From an uncultured Clostridia bacterium (GTDB lineage Bacteria; Bacillota; Clostridia; Oscillospirales; Ruminococcaceae): a stretch of DNA of 64,000 bases. Shown piece by piece: positions 18,982-28,205 of this stretch; the first letter of the stretch is position 1; every line of letters begins with the position of its first letter. Under the pieces are notes generated by a model. That model saw only the letters and a program-made list of their open reading frames with translations. It was not told the DNA's origin and searched no databases. The stretch is from the NCBI GenBank assembly GCA_947631115.1, contig CANRKB010000003.1, positions 62,001-126,000 on the forward strand, given 5' to 3'. The translations under genes and the position numbers were made by a program.

Positions 18982-19335
18982 TTATACTCTTATACTGTCA
19001 ACATATACGTTGACTTTTTCGACGGAAATTCCCGTGCTTTGCTCGACATTATATCCGACCTTGTGGATTATCGCTTTTGCGACGGCGTTCATATTTACGC
19101 CGTACATAAGCGAAATGTGCAGGTCAATAATAAGCTTGTCTTTTGAGAACTTCACGTTCACTCCGCGCGCGTATGCCTTCCTTTTTCCCGGCAGCGCCGC
19201 GGAGATCGTTTCACGGAAGCCCTCAACGTTCATGGCTATAACGCCGAAACAGTTTGTGACTGTCTTTCCGATAAGCTCGGTGAAATATTGCGGGGAAATG
19301 GCTATTTTCCCGACATGATTTTGCAAAACGATCAT
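18982..19335 (-). CDS. Asp23/Gls24 family protein (YloU-like)
   Basis: The 117-residue product has the family pattern IAISPQYFTELIGKT and IDLHISLMYGVNMNAVA, with an alternating beta-alpha fold and no membrane segment. The family forms abundant envelope-associated proteins linked to cell-wall stress, and a copy next to fakA and recG is a conserved firmicute neighbourhood. AAAGGAG eight bases upstream selects the ATG at 19335 over one six codons earlier that overlaps the ispE stop. Specific function unknown. Confidence 0.88.
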   Translation of the reverse strand: MIVLQNHVGKIAISPQYFTELIGKTVTNCFGVIAMNVEGFRETISAALPGKRKAYARGVNVKFSKDKLIIDLHISLMYGVNMNAVAKAIIHKVGYNVEQSTGISVEKVNVYVDSIRV

Positions 19336-19349
19336 ATTTAAAACTCCTT

Positions 19350-20177
19350 TCAAGGATAATTTTCGACTACATATGAAACCATTCCCGAAAAAGCGCTTTT
19401 TGCTTTTTCGGCGTTTTCGTGGTTTTTAAATACTCCGAATACCGCCGCGCCGCTTCCCGTGAGCATAGCGTTCTCCGCGCCGTTTTCCAGCAGCTTTTGT
19501 TTTATGGCGGGTATATCGCCGCTTTGATATAATTCTTCAAATACATTGTACATATATTTCGGAAACTCGCGCATAAACTTTTCCAGCGCGTTTTTCGGCT
19601 CTGTCGGAGCTTCGTCGTATCTCATATAAGCGGCTTTGGTATCGCAGGAAATATCGGGCATGACTATGAGATAATATCTTTTCGGAAGACTTATACATTC
19701 TCCCATTATCTCACCTACGCCGCGGCAGATCCTCGTTCCTTTTGCCATGCAGAATGGAACGTCGGCTCCCGTTTTTTCTCCGAGCTTTAAAAGGGTATCT
19801 TCCGAAATCGGACAGCCGTACAGCTCGTTCAGTCCTTTAAATACCGCCGCGGCGTCTGCGCTTCCGCCGCCCATGCCCGCGCCGTGGGGTATGTTTTTTT
19901 CTATAAAGATCTTTGCGCCGTCTTTTACGCCTGCCGCTTCAAAAAACAGCTTCGCGGCTTTATGGCAGATGTTTCCCTCGTTTACGGGAATATCGCCGTC
20001 TGTACAGCCGACCGTTATTTCTCCGCTCAAAGGCTCTTTCTTTATCGTCACAATATCGTACAGACTAACGCTCGTCATGACCGTTTCGAGCAGATGATAA
20101 CCGTCCGCGCGTTTTCCCGTTATGTCGAGATAAAGGTTGAGCTTTGCGGGAGCGTATAGCTTTATTTCATTATTCAT
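19350..20177 (-). CDS. ispE: 4-diphosphocytidyl-2-C-methyl-D-erythritol kinase
   Basis: This 275-residue GHMP kinase has APAKLNLYLDITGKRADGYH at the N-terminus, the ATP loop PHGAGMGGGSADAAAV near residue 95 and the C-terminal LTGSGAAVFGVF. It carries out the ATP-dependent step of the non-mevalonate (MEP) isoprenoid pathway. The ribosome site before ATG 20177 is weak. It lies 25 bases after an aminotransferase gene and just before asp23, in one transcription direction. Confidence 0.95.
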   Translation of the reverse strand: MNNEIKLYAPAKLNLYLDITGKRADGYHLLETVMTSVSLYDIVTIKKEPLSGEITVGCTDGDIPVNEGNICHKAAKLFFEAAGVKDGAKIFIEKNIPHGAGMGGGSADAAAVFKGLNELYGCPISEDTLLKLGEKTGADVPFCMAKGTRICRGVGEIMGECISLPKRYYLIVMPDISCDTKAAYMRYDEAPTEPKNALEKFMREFPKYMYNVFEELYQSGDIPAIKQKLLENGAENAMLTGSGAAVFGVFKNHENAEKAKSAFSGMVSYVVENYP

Positions 20178-20202
20178 ATTATAACTCGGTTTTATAGCAG
20201 TA

Positions 20203-21369
20203 TCAGTTCTCTTTCAAAAAATCTCTTATCCGTGAAAACGCAGTTTCAAGGTGCTGTACGGAATACGCATATGAAACTCTAACAAATCCCTCTCCGCTTT
20301 CTCCGAAAGCATTTCCCGGAACAACGGCCACCTTTTTGTCATAAACAAGTTTTTCGCAGAATTCTTCGCTCGACATTCCCGTTGACTTTATACAGGGGAA
20401 CACATAAAACGCTCCCTCGGGTTCAAAGCATTCAAGTCCCATGTCGTTGAACGCTTTTACGCAAAGTCTTCTGCGCATATCGTATTCTTCTACCATGTGA
20501 GCAACGTCGGGCTTGCAGTCCTCTATCGCCTTTATCGCGGCATACTGGCTTACGGTAGGGCTTGACATTATGCAATACTGGTGTAATTTCAGCATCTGCT
20601 TTATTATGGGCTGAGGTCCCGCAATATAACCCAGTCTCCAGCCCGTCATGGCGTATGCCTTGGAAAATCCGCTTATAACGAGAGTGCGCTCTTTCATGCC
20701 GTCTATTTCGGCTATAGAAACGTGCTTTATCCCGTTATAGGTCATCTCCGCATATATCTCGTCGGAAGCTACTATAATGTTCGTACCTCTTAAAATTTCA
20801 GCTATGCTTTCGAGGTCGTTTTTCCTCATAACGGCGCCCGTGGGATTGTTAGGATACGGCAAGACCAACATTCGCGTTCTGTCGGTTATCTTTTCTTTCA
20901 GAGCCTTAGCCGTCAGCCTGAATTTGTCCTTGGCTTTTGTAACTATAGGCACGGGAGTTCCGCCCATCATTCTTACTATCGGCGAATAGCACACAAAGCT
21001 CGGTTCGGGTACAAGCACCTCGCACCCCGGCTCTATAAGCGCCCTCACCGCAAGGTCGATAGCCTCCGAACCTCCGACGGTTATTATTACCTCGTTTTCG
21101 GGGTCATAGTCCGTGTTTATAAAATCATGTAGATAACCGCAGACCGATTTTCTCAGCTGCATAAGTCCGCTGTTCGCGGTATAAGCGGTCTTTCCCCGCT
21201 CAAGTATGTTTATTGCTTCTTTTCTCACCGCCCAAGGCGTTTTAAAATCGGGTTCGCCTATGGAAAGCGAGATTACATCGGGAACGTGCTGGGCAATGTC
21301 GAAAAATTTCCGTATTCCCGACGGCTGTATATCCCTTATTTTCTTCGGGATAATTTCATCATAATTCAT
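20203..21369 (-). CDS. PLP-dependent aminotransferase class I/II
   Basis: The 388-residue fold-type I aminotransferase has the PLP-lysine motif SGFSKAYAMTGWRLGYIAGP, YPNNPTGAV and a C-terminal RVSYAYS arginine. It resembles AspC/PatA/AlaT-type enzymes with broad amino acid range. An Lrp-family regulator gene lies 26 bases upstream; Lrp/AsnC regulators often control neighbouring amino acid genes, so a metabolic link is plausible. The exact substrate cannot be assigned from sequence alone. Confidence 0.9.
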   Translation of the reverse strand: MNYDEIIPKKIRDIQPSGIRKFFDIAQHVPDVISLSIGEPDFKTPWAVRKEAINILERGKTAYTANSGLMQLRKSVCGYLHDFINTDYDPENEVIITVGGSEAIDLAVRALIEPGCEVLVPEPSFVCYSPIVRMMGGTPVPIVTKAKDKFRLTAKALKEKITDRTRMLVLPYPNNPTGAVMRKNDLESIAEILRGTNIIVASDEIYAEMTYNGIKHVSIAEIDGMKERTLVISGFSKAYAMTGWRLGYIAGPQPIIKQMLKLHQYCIMSSPTVSQYAAIKAIEDCKPDVAHMVEEYDMRRRLCVKAFNDMGLECFEPEGAFYVFPCIKSTGMSSEEFCEKLVYDKKVAVVPGNAFGESGEGFVRVSYAYSVQHLETAFSRIRDFLKEN

Positions 21370-21395
21370 TTTCTTCTGACCTCTTTGTTAAGCAT

Positions 21396-21881
21396 TTACG
21401 GAGACACCATACTTCTGTCGTCGTATTTTTCCTCGTTGAAGATATGGTGTTTTTCTTTATATCGGCGAAGAATAAAGTGCGTAGCGGTTGAAAGCACGCC
21501 GTCCAATACCGCGAGCCTTTCCGAAACGAAAAGCGCTACATTTCTCAGCGACGTTCCCGAAATAGTAACCATAAGGTCATAAGCCCCCGACATAAGATAA
21601 ACGCTGTCTACCTCGTCAAACTCCATTATTGTATGCGCAAGGTCGTCGAAGCCCCTGTCCTTTATCGGCGTTATTTTAAGCTCAATGACTGCCGTAACTC
21701 CGCTGTCGTCCGCTTTTTCCTCGTCGATAATGGCGGAATATCCGATGATATAGCCCTCGTCTTCAAGCGCCTTTATGCCCTTTGCGACATTTTCTTCCGT
21801 TTCGCCCGTCATTGCCGCGATCTCGGCGTTTGAAAGCCTTGCGTTCTGTCTTAAAAGGTCAAGCAGTTTGTTTTTATCCAT
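21396..21881 (-). CDS. Lrp/AsnC family transcriptional regulator
   Basis: The 161-residue protein has an N-terminal winged helix-turn-helix (NAEIAAMTGETEENVAKGIKAL). A C-terminal RAM/AsnC effector domain (about residues 65-145) follows, containing VYLMSGAYDLMVTISG. Such proteins bind amino acids and form octameric DNA-wrapping assemblies. The gene sits between the UPF0210 gene and the aminotransferase and probably regulates this cluster. An AAAGGAG site precedes the ATG. The ligand is unknown. Confidence 0.9.
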   Translation of the reverse strand: MDKNKLLDLLRQNARLSNAEIAAMTGETEENVAKGIKALEDEGYIIGYSAIIDEEKADDSGVTAVIELKITPIKDRGFDDLAHTIMEFDEVDSVYLMSGAYDLMVTISGTSLRNVALFVSERLAVLDGVLSTATHFILRRYKEKHHIFNEEKYDDRSMVSP

Positions 21882-21911
21882 AATTATCTCCTTTTATAAA
21901 ATACGGATTTA

Positions 21912-23276
21912 TCAATTTTTCAGGCTCTGCAGCGGCGCGGGTATTCTTCCGCCGCGGGAGATGAATTTAGACGAGCTGAACGGGCTTACTTTCATTACGG
22001 GTCCCGAGCCGAACAGTCCGCCGAATTCCAGCGTTTCTCCCTCTTTCATTCCTATCGCGGGGATAACTCTGACTGCCGTTGTTTTTGAGTTTACCATGCC
22101 TATTGCCGCTTCGTCCGCGATTATTGCGGAAATTGTGTCTGCGGGCGTGTCGCCGGGAATTACTATCATATCAAGTCCCACCGAGCATACAGCTGTCATT
22201 GCCTCAAGCTTTTCAACAGAAAGCGAGCCTCTGTTTACGGCGTCTATCATTCCCGCGTCCTCGGAAACGGGAATAAACGCTCCCGAAAGCCCTCCGACAT
22301 GAGAAGACGCCATAACGCCGCCTTTTTTAACAGCGTCATTCAGCATCGCAAGGCACGCGGTAGTTCCGTGTGCGCCGCAGCTTTCAAGCCCAATTTCTTC
22401 GAGTATATGCGCGACGCTGTCGCCCACGGCAGGCGTCGGTGCAAGCGAAAGGTCTACTATCCCGAACGGAACTCCGAGCCGCTTTGAGGCTTCGGTACCT
22501 ACAAGCTGTCCCATTCTTGTTATCTTAAACGCCGTCTTTTTTATAACGTCCGCAATCTCCGAAATGTTTGCGTTGGGATATTTCCGAAGAGCCGCTCTGA
22601 CAACTCCCGGTCCCGAAACGCCTACGTTTATTTCCGTGTCGTATTCGCCTACGCCGTGGAACGCTCCCGCCATAAACGGGTTATCCTCGGGGGCGTTGCA
22701 GAAAACGACGATCTTCGCCGCGCCGAAGCAATGATCCGCGGCGGTCTTTTCGGACGCCTCGCGGATAATTTTACCCATGAGCGCTACAGCGTCCATGTTT
22801 ATTCCCGCTTTTGTGGAGCCGATATTTACCGAAGAACAAACGTTTTTCGTTTCGGCTAAAGCCTCTGGAATACTGTCTATAAGCTCTTTGTCGCCCGCCG
22901 AAAAGCCCTTATGCACAAGCGCCGAATAACCGCCGATATAGTTTACTCCCGTACCCTCGGCGACCTTCTGAAGCGTCTTTGCATAGATAACGGGGCTTTG
23001 CCCGTTTGCGGAAGAAGCCGCCGAAACGATGGCTATGGGCGTTACGGAAATGCGCTTGTTTATTATCGGGATGCCGTATTGTTTTTCTATATCCTCTCCC
23101 GTTTTAACAAGTTTTTCGGCTTTTCTCATCATCTTTTCATAGATCTTTTCGCAGGCTGTATTCGCGTTTCCGTCTATACAATCGAGAAGCGAAATACCCA
23201 TGGTTATGGTGCGGATATCAAGATTTTCCTCCTGTATCATCTTTATTGTCTCAAGAATATCGCCCGTATTTAACAT
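21912..23276 (-). CDS. UPF0210/PFL family protein (DUF711)
   Basis: The 454-residue product matches the conserved UPF0210 family: [16 protein letters not shown] near the N-terminus, [33 protein letters not shown] and the C-terminal [15 protein letters not shown]. The family adopts a fold related to glycyl-radical enzymes but has no established activity. It is almost always paired with an UPF0237 ACT protein, as here (32 bases apart). A GGATAGGAG site precedes the ATG. Confidence 0.93.
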   Translation of the reverse strand: MLNTGDILETIKMIQEENLDIRTITMGISLLDCIDGNANTACEKIYEKMMRKAEKLVKTGEDIEKQYGIPIINKRISVTPIAIVSAASSANGQSPVIYAKTLQKVAEGTGVNYIGGYSALVHKGFSAGDKELIDSIPEALAETKNVCSSVNIGSTKAGINMDAVALMGKIIREASEKTAADHCFGAAKIVVFCNAPEDNPFMAGAFHGVGEYDTEINVGVSGPGVVRAALRKYPNANISEIADVIKKTAFKITRMGQLVGTEASKRLGVPFGIVDLSLAPTPAVGDSVAHILEEIGLESCGAHGTTACLAMLNDAVKKGGVMASSHVGGLSGAFIPVSEDAGMIDAVNRGSLSVEKLEAMTAVCSVGLDMIVIPGDTPADTISAIIADEAAIGMVNSKTTAVRVIPAIGMKEGETLEFGGLFGSGPVMKVSPFSSSKFISRGGRIPAPLQSLKN

Positions 23277-23308
23277 TGTATGCTCCTATCCTCCCGAATG
23301 TATGTGCG

Positions 23309-23578
23309 TTAAATTTTGTGCATGGAGTTGAAAATATCCTCATGCATAACGTGTATCTGCAAATTCATCTCTGCGCCTGCCGCTTTGAGCTTATCGGCGA
23401 AATCGACATAGTCTGTCGACAGCTTGCTTATGTCAATAAGCATTGTCATCGCAAACAGATCCTGCATAATAGTCTGCGTAACGTCCATAACGTTCGCGCT
23501 GTACTCTGCGCAAATACCGCTTATCTTCGCAAGGATACCGACAGTGTCCTTTCCTATTACAGCCACAACCGCTCTCAT
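23309..23578 (-). CDS. ACT domain protein (UPF0237)
   Basis: From the ATG at 23578 (AGGAGG eight bases upstream) the protein has 89 residues and is a single ACT domain: RAVVAVIGKDTVGILAKIS and VMDVTQTIMQDLFAMTMLID. Stand-alone UPF0237 ACT proteins resemble the GcvR/amino-acid-sensing type and pair with UPF0210; a sensing role is inferred. It heads an eight-gene minus-strand run ending with recG. Confidence 0.9.
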   Translation of the reverse strand: MRAVVAVIGKDTVGILAKISGICAEYSANVMDVTQTIMQDLFAMTMLIDISKLSTDYVDFADKLKAAGAEMNLQIHVMHEDIFNSMHKI

Positions 23579-23657
23579 ACTTGTTCCTCCTGAAAAAACA
23601 GTCAAATTGTCCAAAAAAAACCTGCATATCTGTGGTTTTTTTATGGGTTCTACTCTT

Positions 23658-23686
23658 ATTATACTAAAAATTTATAAAAAAGTAAA
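23658..23686 (-). promoter_or_regulatory. Sigma-A promoter for ACT-UPF0210-...-recG run
   Basis: TTTACT (23686-23681) and TATAAT (23663-23658) on the minus strand have a 17-base spacer. The leader includes an A8CC/GGT7 hairpin (about 23617-23641) that looks like a weak attenuator. The promoter is divergent to the uvrC promoter. Confidence 0.6.
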
Positions 23687-23693
23687 TATATTC

Positions 23694-23722
23694 TGGACAA
23701 ATTTAATTTTTTGTGATAAAAT
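23694..23722 (+). promoter_or_regulatory. Sigma-A promoter for uvrC run
   Basis: TGGACA (23694-23699) and TAAAAT (23717-23722) have a 17-base spacer. The leader to the TTG start is about 70 bases and AT-rich. Confidence 0.65.
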
Positions 23723-23797
23723 AATAAATATAAGGAAAAATTAATGTGATTTATGTACACTTTTTTCTAATGTGAATAATTTTTGAGGTGTCAGACC

Positions 23798-25618
23798 TTG
23801 AACGAACATCTTCCCGCTCTCCGCGAAAAATCAAACAGACTTCCGCTTTTGCCCGGGGTTTACCTCATGAAAGACAAAAACGGGAAAATAATTTACGTCG
23901 GAAAAGCAAAAGCTCTCAAAAACCGAGTTACGACGTATTTCCACCATAACTCTCAGCATACCGCAAAGACGCTGAAGCTTGTGGATAATATCGCGGATTT
24001 CGACTTTATAGTTACGCAGACGGAGCTTGACGCGCTGGTGCTTGAATGTAGTCTTATAAAGCTTCACCAGCCCAAGTATAACATCCTCTTAAAGGACGTA
24101 AAGGGTTATAATTATATAAAAATTTCAAAAGAAGAATTTCCGAGAATATCATATTCGTTTAATACCGACGATAAGAACGCCGAGTATATAGGTCCGTTTA
24201 CGGGCGGTTACACGATAAAAAGCGCCGTTGAGGAAACAAACACGGTCTTTATGCTCCCGACCTGCCGAAGAAAATTTCCGAGAGATTTCGGCAAAGAGCG
24301 GCCCTGCCTTAATCATCATATAAAAAAATGCATGGGCGTATGCGAGGGGAAAATTTCCTCGGAGGAATACAAAAAGATAGTAGACGAAGCTGTAAAGTAT
24401 CTGAAAAGCGGAAACAAGGCGAGCGTTACGGAGCTTACCGAAGAAATGGAAAAGGCTGCGGAAAACCTTGAGTTTGAAAAAGCCGCGCGTCTGCGCGACA
24501 GGATAGCCGCTATTTCGAGGCTGTCAGCAAGGCAGAAGATACTCGGCGAGAAAACCGACACGGATATTGTCGCGCTTTCGCAGAATATAGGTCAGGCGTC
24601 CGTTGCGGTGATAAAATACCGCGGGGGCAGGCTTGTGGATAAAGAAAACTTTTTTATCGGCGAGGAATACGAAGGCGCGGAAATGCGCAGGGATTTCCTC
24701 TTGAACTATTATTCGGGAAACGACGACGTTCCCAAAGAGATAGTCATTGACGAAGAACCGAACGACAGCGAGCTGCTTGCCGAGCTTTTAAAAGAGCAGA
24801 ACAAGCGCAATGTTAAAATAACCGTTCCGCAAAGGGGCGAGGGCGCGGCGCAGATTGCTCTTGCAAAAAAGAACGCGGGCGAATATCTGGCGCTCAGAAC
24901 GGGAAGAACGGCTAAAGAAATTTCCGCGCTTGAAGACTTAAAGACACTGCTGGGGCTTGACAAGATACCCGATATTATCGAGAGCTATGATATTTCAAAC
25001 TTCGGGGAAACGGGCGTTGTCGGAGGAATGATAGTTTACAGAAACGGCAGACCGTTTAAGGCGGGATACCGTAAGTTCGCGATAAAAACCGTAAACGGGC
25101 AGAACGACTACGCCTGTATGCAGGAAGTATTAAGGCGCAGAATGACGCGGTATATAGAGGGCGACGAGGATTTTTCGCCGCTGCCCGATCTTATTCTTCT
25201 TGACGGAGGAAAAGGGCATATCGCCGCAGTTTCGGAAGTACTCGATGAACTAAAGATAGATGTTCCGCTGTTCGGTCTTGTAAAGGACAGCAAGCACCGC
25301 ACCCGCGCCATAGCCAAAGAGGGCGGGGAGATCGAGATTAAATCGAACCGCGCGCTGTTTGCGCTGCTTACGAATATACAGGACGAGGTTCACCGCTTTT
25401 CGATAACGTTCCAGCGCGTTCGTCACAAGCAGAAAACGTATGAAATGGAGCTTACAGAAATAAAAGGCATAGGCGAAGCTAAGGCTCGAGCGCTTTTGAA
25501 AGAGTTCAAGACAAAAGCCGCCATGAAAGAAGCAAGCGCCGAGGAGCTTAGAAAAGCCGCAAAGATAAGCGAGGAAAAAGCAAAAGAGCTTTACGACTTT
25601 ATTCAGGAAAGATTTTAA
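23798..25618 (+). CDS. uvrC: Excinuclease ABC subunit C
   Basis: The 606-residue protein has the N-terminal GIY-YIG nuclease (LPGVYLMKD, IIYVGKAK), a UvrB-binding segment (LEFEKAARLRDRI, about residues 210-222), the RNase H-like 5' nuclease domain (ESYDISNFGET, LILLDGGKGH) and a C-terminal helix-hairpin-helix pair. It makes both incisions in nucleotide excision repair with UvrA and UvrB. I choose the TTG at 23798 because GAGGTG lies seven bases upstream; an in-frame TTG at 23783 overlaps that site. First gene of uvrC-rsmD-coaD. Confidence 0.96.
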   Translation: MNEHLPALREKSNRLPLLPGVYLMKDKNGKIIYVGKAKALKNRVTTYFHHNSQHTAKTLKLVDNIADFDFIVTQTELDALVLECSLIKLHQPKYNILLKDVKGYNYIKISKEEFPRISYSFNTDDKNAEYIGPFTGGYTIKSAVEETNTVFMLPTCRRKFPRDFGKERPCLNHHIKKCMGVCEGKISSEEYKKIVDEAVKYLKSGNKASVTELTEEMEKAAENLEFEKAARLRDRIAAISRLSARQKILGEKTDTDIVALSQNIGQASVAVIKYRGGRLVDKENFFIGEEYEGAEMRRDFLLNYYSGNDDVPKEIVIDEEPNDSELLAELLKEQNKRNVKITVPQRGEGAAQIALAKKNAGEYLALRTGRTAKEISALEDLKTLLGLDKIPDIIESYDISNFGETGVVGGMIVYRNGRPFKAGYRKFAIKTVNGQNDYACMQEVLRRRMTRYIEGDEDFSPLPDLILLDGGKGHIAAVSEVLDELKIDVPLFGLVKDSKHRTRAIAKEGGEIEIKSNRALFALLTNIQDEVHRFSITFQRVRHKQKTYEMELTEIKGIGEAKARALLKEFKTKAAMKEASAEELRKAAKISEEKAKELYDFIQERF

Positions 25619-25641
25619 CTTTTTACACAAAAAGGTGAGAT

Positions 25642-26202
25642 ATGAGAGTTATTACGGGAAAAGCGAAGGGGCTGAAACTTAATACCGTAGAAGGTACGGA
25701 TACGGTAAGACCTACTCTTGACAGCGTTAAAGAAGCGATGTTCAGCGCCATTCAGTTCGACATTGAGGGGGCAAACGTTCTTGATCTGTTTGCGGGCAGC
25801 GGACAGCTCGGTATCGAAGCGATAAGCAGAGGCGCGAAAAAAGCAGTATTTGTGGACAGCTCGGCGGCGTCGGTTAGGGTATTAAGGCAGAATGTCGAAT
25901 GGGTCAAGTTCGAGGAATATTCAACAATAGTTCAAAAGCCCTTTGCGGCGTTTCTGAAAAGCACAACGGAAGTTTTCGACATTGCGTTTCTTGATCCGCC
26001 GTACCGATGCGGACTTATAGGAAAGGCTCTGCCGCTGCTTGAGCCGAAAATGTCGGAAAGAGGAATTATCATCTGCGAACACGAAGCCGAATGTAATTTG
26101 CCGAAAAAGCTCGGACGGTTTGAAATTGTCAGAGTTTTAAGGCATGTAGGGCTTAGCGTTTCAATCTACCGTATCCCGAAAAACGAGGAGGACGAAATAT
26201 GA
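25642..26202 (+). CDS. rsmD: 16S rRNA (guanine(966)-N(2))-methyltransferase
   Basis: The 186-residue Rossmann methyltransferase has VITGKAKGLKL at its start, the SAM-binding VLDLFAGSGQLGIEA and the catalytic DPPY motif near residue 117. It methylates G966 of 16S rRNA. Its stop overlaps the coaD start by four bases (ATGA), the usual firmicute rsmD-coaD pairing. AAGGTGAG precedes the ATG. Confidence 0.94.
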   Translation: MRVITGKAKGLKLNTVEGTDTVRPTLDSVKEAMFSAIQFDIEGANVLDLFAGSGQLGIEAISRGAKKAVFVDSSAASVRVLRQNVEWVKFEEYSTIVQKPFAAFLKSTTEVFDIAFLDPPYRCGLIGKALPLLEPKMSERGIIICEHEAECNLPKKLGRFEIVRVLRHVGLSVSIYRIPKNEEDEI

Positions 26203-26726
26203 AAACAGCTATTTATCCGGGAAGTTTCGATCCCTGTACAAACGGGCATCTCGACATAATAAAGCGAGCCTCGACAATGTTCGACAAGCTGATCGTCGTT
26301 GTACTTATAAACCCGCTCAAAAGCTACAGCTTTTCAATTTCCGAGCGCAGGGCGCTTCTTGAAAAGGCTACAACGGGTATGAAAAACATCGAAATAGACA
26401 GCTATGACGGGCTGTTGGCGGATTATTTCACTCAGCGCTCGGACGTTGACGTTATAGTAAAAGGACTGAGAGCTACATCCGACTTTGAGTATGAATTTCA
26501 GATGGCTCATACAAACAAGGATCTCAATTCCCGCGCGGAAACGGTGTTTATCCCCGCGAGCGCAACCACAACGTTTATTTCGTCAAGCATGGTAAAACAA
26601 GTGGCAATGTTCGGCGGAGATCTTTCAAAATACGTTCCGTCGGTAATACATAAGGAAATAAGCACAAGGCTCAAAGCCGAATTCGAGGAGAAAAAACGTC
26701 TTGCGGCATTAAAGCAGGACTTGTAA
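26199..26726 (+). CDS. coaD: Phosphopantetheine adenylyltransferase
   Basis: The 175-residue nucleotidyl transferase has the motif YPGSFDPCTNGHLDII at the N-terminus (the HxGH variant NGH) and the late ISSSMVK loop. It makes dephospho-CoA from phosphopantetheine and ATP. It is about 12-15 residues longer than usual because of a lysine-rich C-terminal tail. It is translationally coupled to rsmD. Confidence 0.95.
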   Translation: MKTAIYPGSFDPCTNGHLDIIKRASTMFDKLIVVVLINPLKSYSFSISERRALLEKATTGMKNIEIDSYDGLLADYFTQRSDVDVIVKGLRATSDFEYEFQMAHTNKDLNSRAETVFIPASATTTFISSSMVKQVAMFGGDLSKYVPSVIHKEISTRLKAEFEEKKRLAALKQDL

Positions 26727-26746
26727 ATATTAAAGGGGGATCAGTT

Positions 26747-27247
26747 ATGCAAAACTCATATTCAATTCAGGAACTTATCGACGCACTCGACGATGTTGTA
26801 AACTCAGCAACGCCCGTTCCGTTCGGAAAGAAAAGTATGGTGGACGTCGGAAAAATAAGCGAGATCATAAGCGATATGCGAATGGCTCTGCCTATGGAAA
26901 TACGTCAGGCGCAAAAGGTCGTTGAGGACAAGAACAGCATTGTCGGCGACGCAGAACGCGAGGCTGAAAGCATAATCCGAAAGGCAGAAGAACGCCGAAA
27001 TCAGCTTATCGACGAATCGGAAATTCTTAAAGAAGCACGCCGCCGCGCAACAGAGGTATTGGGCAGCGCCGAGGCGCAATGCTCCGATCTTCGCGCGTCT
27101 ACCGACGCTTTTGCGGACAAAATGCTTATGCGCATAGAAGAGCTTCTCCAGAGAGATCTCAACGACATACGCGTTTTGCGCCAGAATATCGTTGCTCCCG
27201 TACAGCAGCAGTCGTCGGTACAGCCGCCCGAAAAGCCCGGCGTGTAA
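26747..27247 (+). CDS. Coiled-coil protein of unknown function
   Basis: The 166-residue protein is soluble. It has a short folded N-terminus (SIQELIDALDDVV), then a charged helix of about 85 residues (residues 55-145) rich in Glu, Lys, Arg and Ala with heptad character, and a Gln/Pro-rich tail. It resembles the ATP-synthase-b/DivIVA-like coiled-coil proteins found after coaD in other Clostridia, often labelled ATPase without basis. An AAAGGGGG site precedes the ATG 20 bases after coaD, so it belongs to this run. No function is assigned. Confidence 0.75.
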   Translation: MQNSYSIQELIDALDDVVNSATPVPFGKKSMVDVGKISEIISDMRMALPMEIRQAQKVVEDKNSIVGDAEREAESIIRKAEERRNQLIDESEILKEARRRATEVLGSAEAQCSDLRASTDAFADKMLMRIEELLQRDLNDIRVLRQNIVAPVQQQSSVQPPEKPGV

Positions 27248-27264
27248 ATAGTAAACGGTAATGC

Positions 27265-27304
27265 AAAAAGGGTTTCCGATTGTTTTCGGAAACCCTCTTT
27301 TTTT
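27265..27304. terminator. Bidirectional rho-independent terminator
   Basis: A perfect 10-pair stem (27270-27279 with 27286-27295) has a six-base loop. T-rich sequence follows on the plus strand and a run of A precedes it, so it also works on the minus strand. It separates the converging coaD and TPM runs. Confidence 0.9.
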
Positions 27305-27314
27305 AGTATAATCG

Positions 27315-28205
27315 TTATCTATGATGACCGCCGCTATGGTGGCCGCCTCCGCCTCCGCTATGACCGCCGCCTCCGCTTCTGCCGCCCGAAGAAGACGAGG
27401 TATCTATTCGATGGCTGGTGGTGTATTCGCGTATGAACCTGTCTTCGCTTCCGACGATATTCTTTCTGTTTTTATCAATATACTGCGCCGCGCTTATAGG
27501 CGCTTTCTTTGAATACGATCTCTTTGTGTTTGTAAAGATAACGGCCGCTACTATCACGCCTATTATAAGCCCGATGAATAACATTCCTATATGTTCCAGA
27601 ATAAACTCCTGAACTCCTATCCAGAACGCGCTGCCCGGATCTCCGTATTTTTCGAGAGCTTTGCAGAAGTTCATACAGCCTACATAATAGCTTGCAGAAC
27701 TGTAATCCTTATAAACATTCGGCTCGCTCGGAAGATCCGACTTTACATTATGGCTCAAAACGGCGTCGTAGATCCTGTCCCAGATTTTTTGCGACCTTTC
27801 ATAATAAAGCTCGTCGGCTTTGCCGTACATGTACATATCATCCTGGGCGTATTCATATTCGGGCTTGTCGTGGGAATTGAACAAAAGCAAAACTATCGAA
27901 TCGCTGTACTCCCCGAAGTTTTCATTGCAGAAATTTTCCGAATACACTTCATGACTTATATGATGCCCGTTTGAATTTAAAAGCTCGGCGGTTATGACAA
28001 TGCCGATATTTATACCGACCTTTTGCGAAACTTCATCGAGCTTAGCCGAAATCGCGGCTTCTTCCGCTTCTGTAAGGCAATTGTCCAGATCCGAAAGCAC
28101 CGTTCTGTACGATTCCGCTCCCGCCCTAAAACCAAACAGCAGGAACAGCAGAATGACTATAGCCACAATTAAACACAAAACCGCAAAGGGTTTTCTTTTA
28201 GCCAA
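27315..28205 (-). CDS. TPM domain membrane protein
   Basis: The 296-residue protein has an N-terminal signal/membrane helix (about residues 9-27), then a TPM domain (LSDLDNCLTEAEEAAISAKL, residues 36-170). A second membrane helix follows near 205-227, and the tail is rich in Gly, Ser and His. This is the YgcG-like layout; TPM domains of this class face outside and their role is uncertain, with proposed phosphatase or photosystem-repair functions elsewhere. The TTG start overlaps the zinc-ribbon gene by eight bases, so the two are coupled and probably act together. Last gene before the terminator. Confidence 0.85.
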   Translation of the reverse strand: MAKRKPFAVLCLIVAIVILLFLLFGFRAGAESYRTVLSDLDNCLTEAEEAAISAKLDEVSQKVGINIGIVITAELLNSNGHHISHEVYSENFCNENFGEYSDSIVLLLFNSHDKPEYEYAQDDMYMYGKADELYYERSQKIWDRIYDAVLSHNVKSDLPSEPNVYKDYSSASYYVGCMNFCKALEKYGDPGSAFWIGVQEFILEHIGMLFIGLIIGVIVAAVIFTNTKRSYSKKAPISAAQYIDKNRKNIVGSEDRFIREYTTSHRIDTSSSSGGRSGGGGHSGGGGGHHSGGHHR

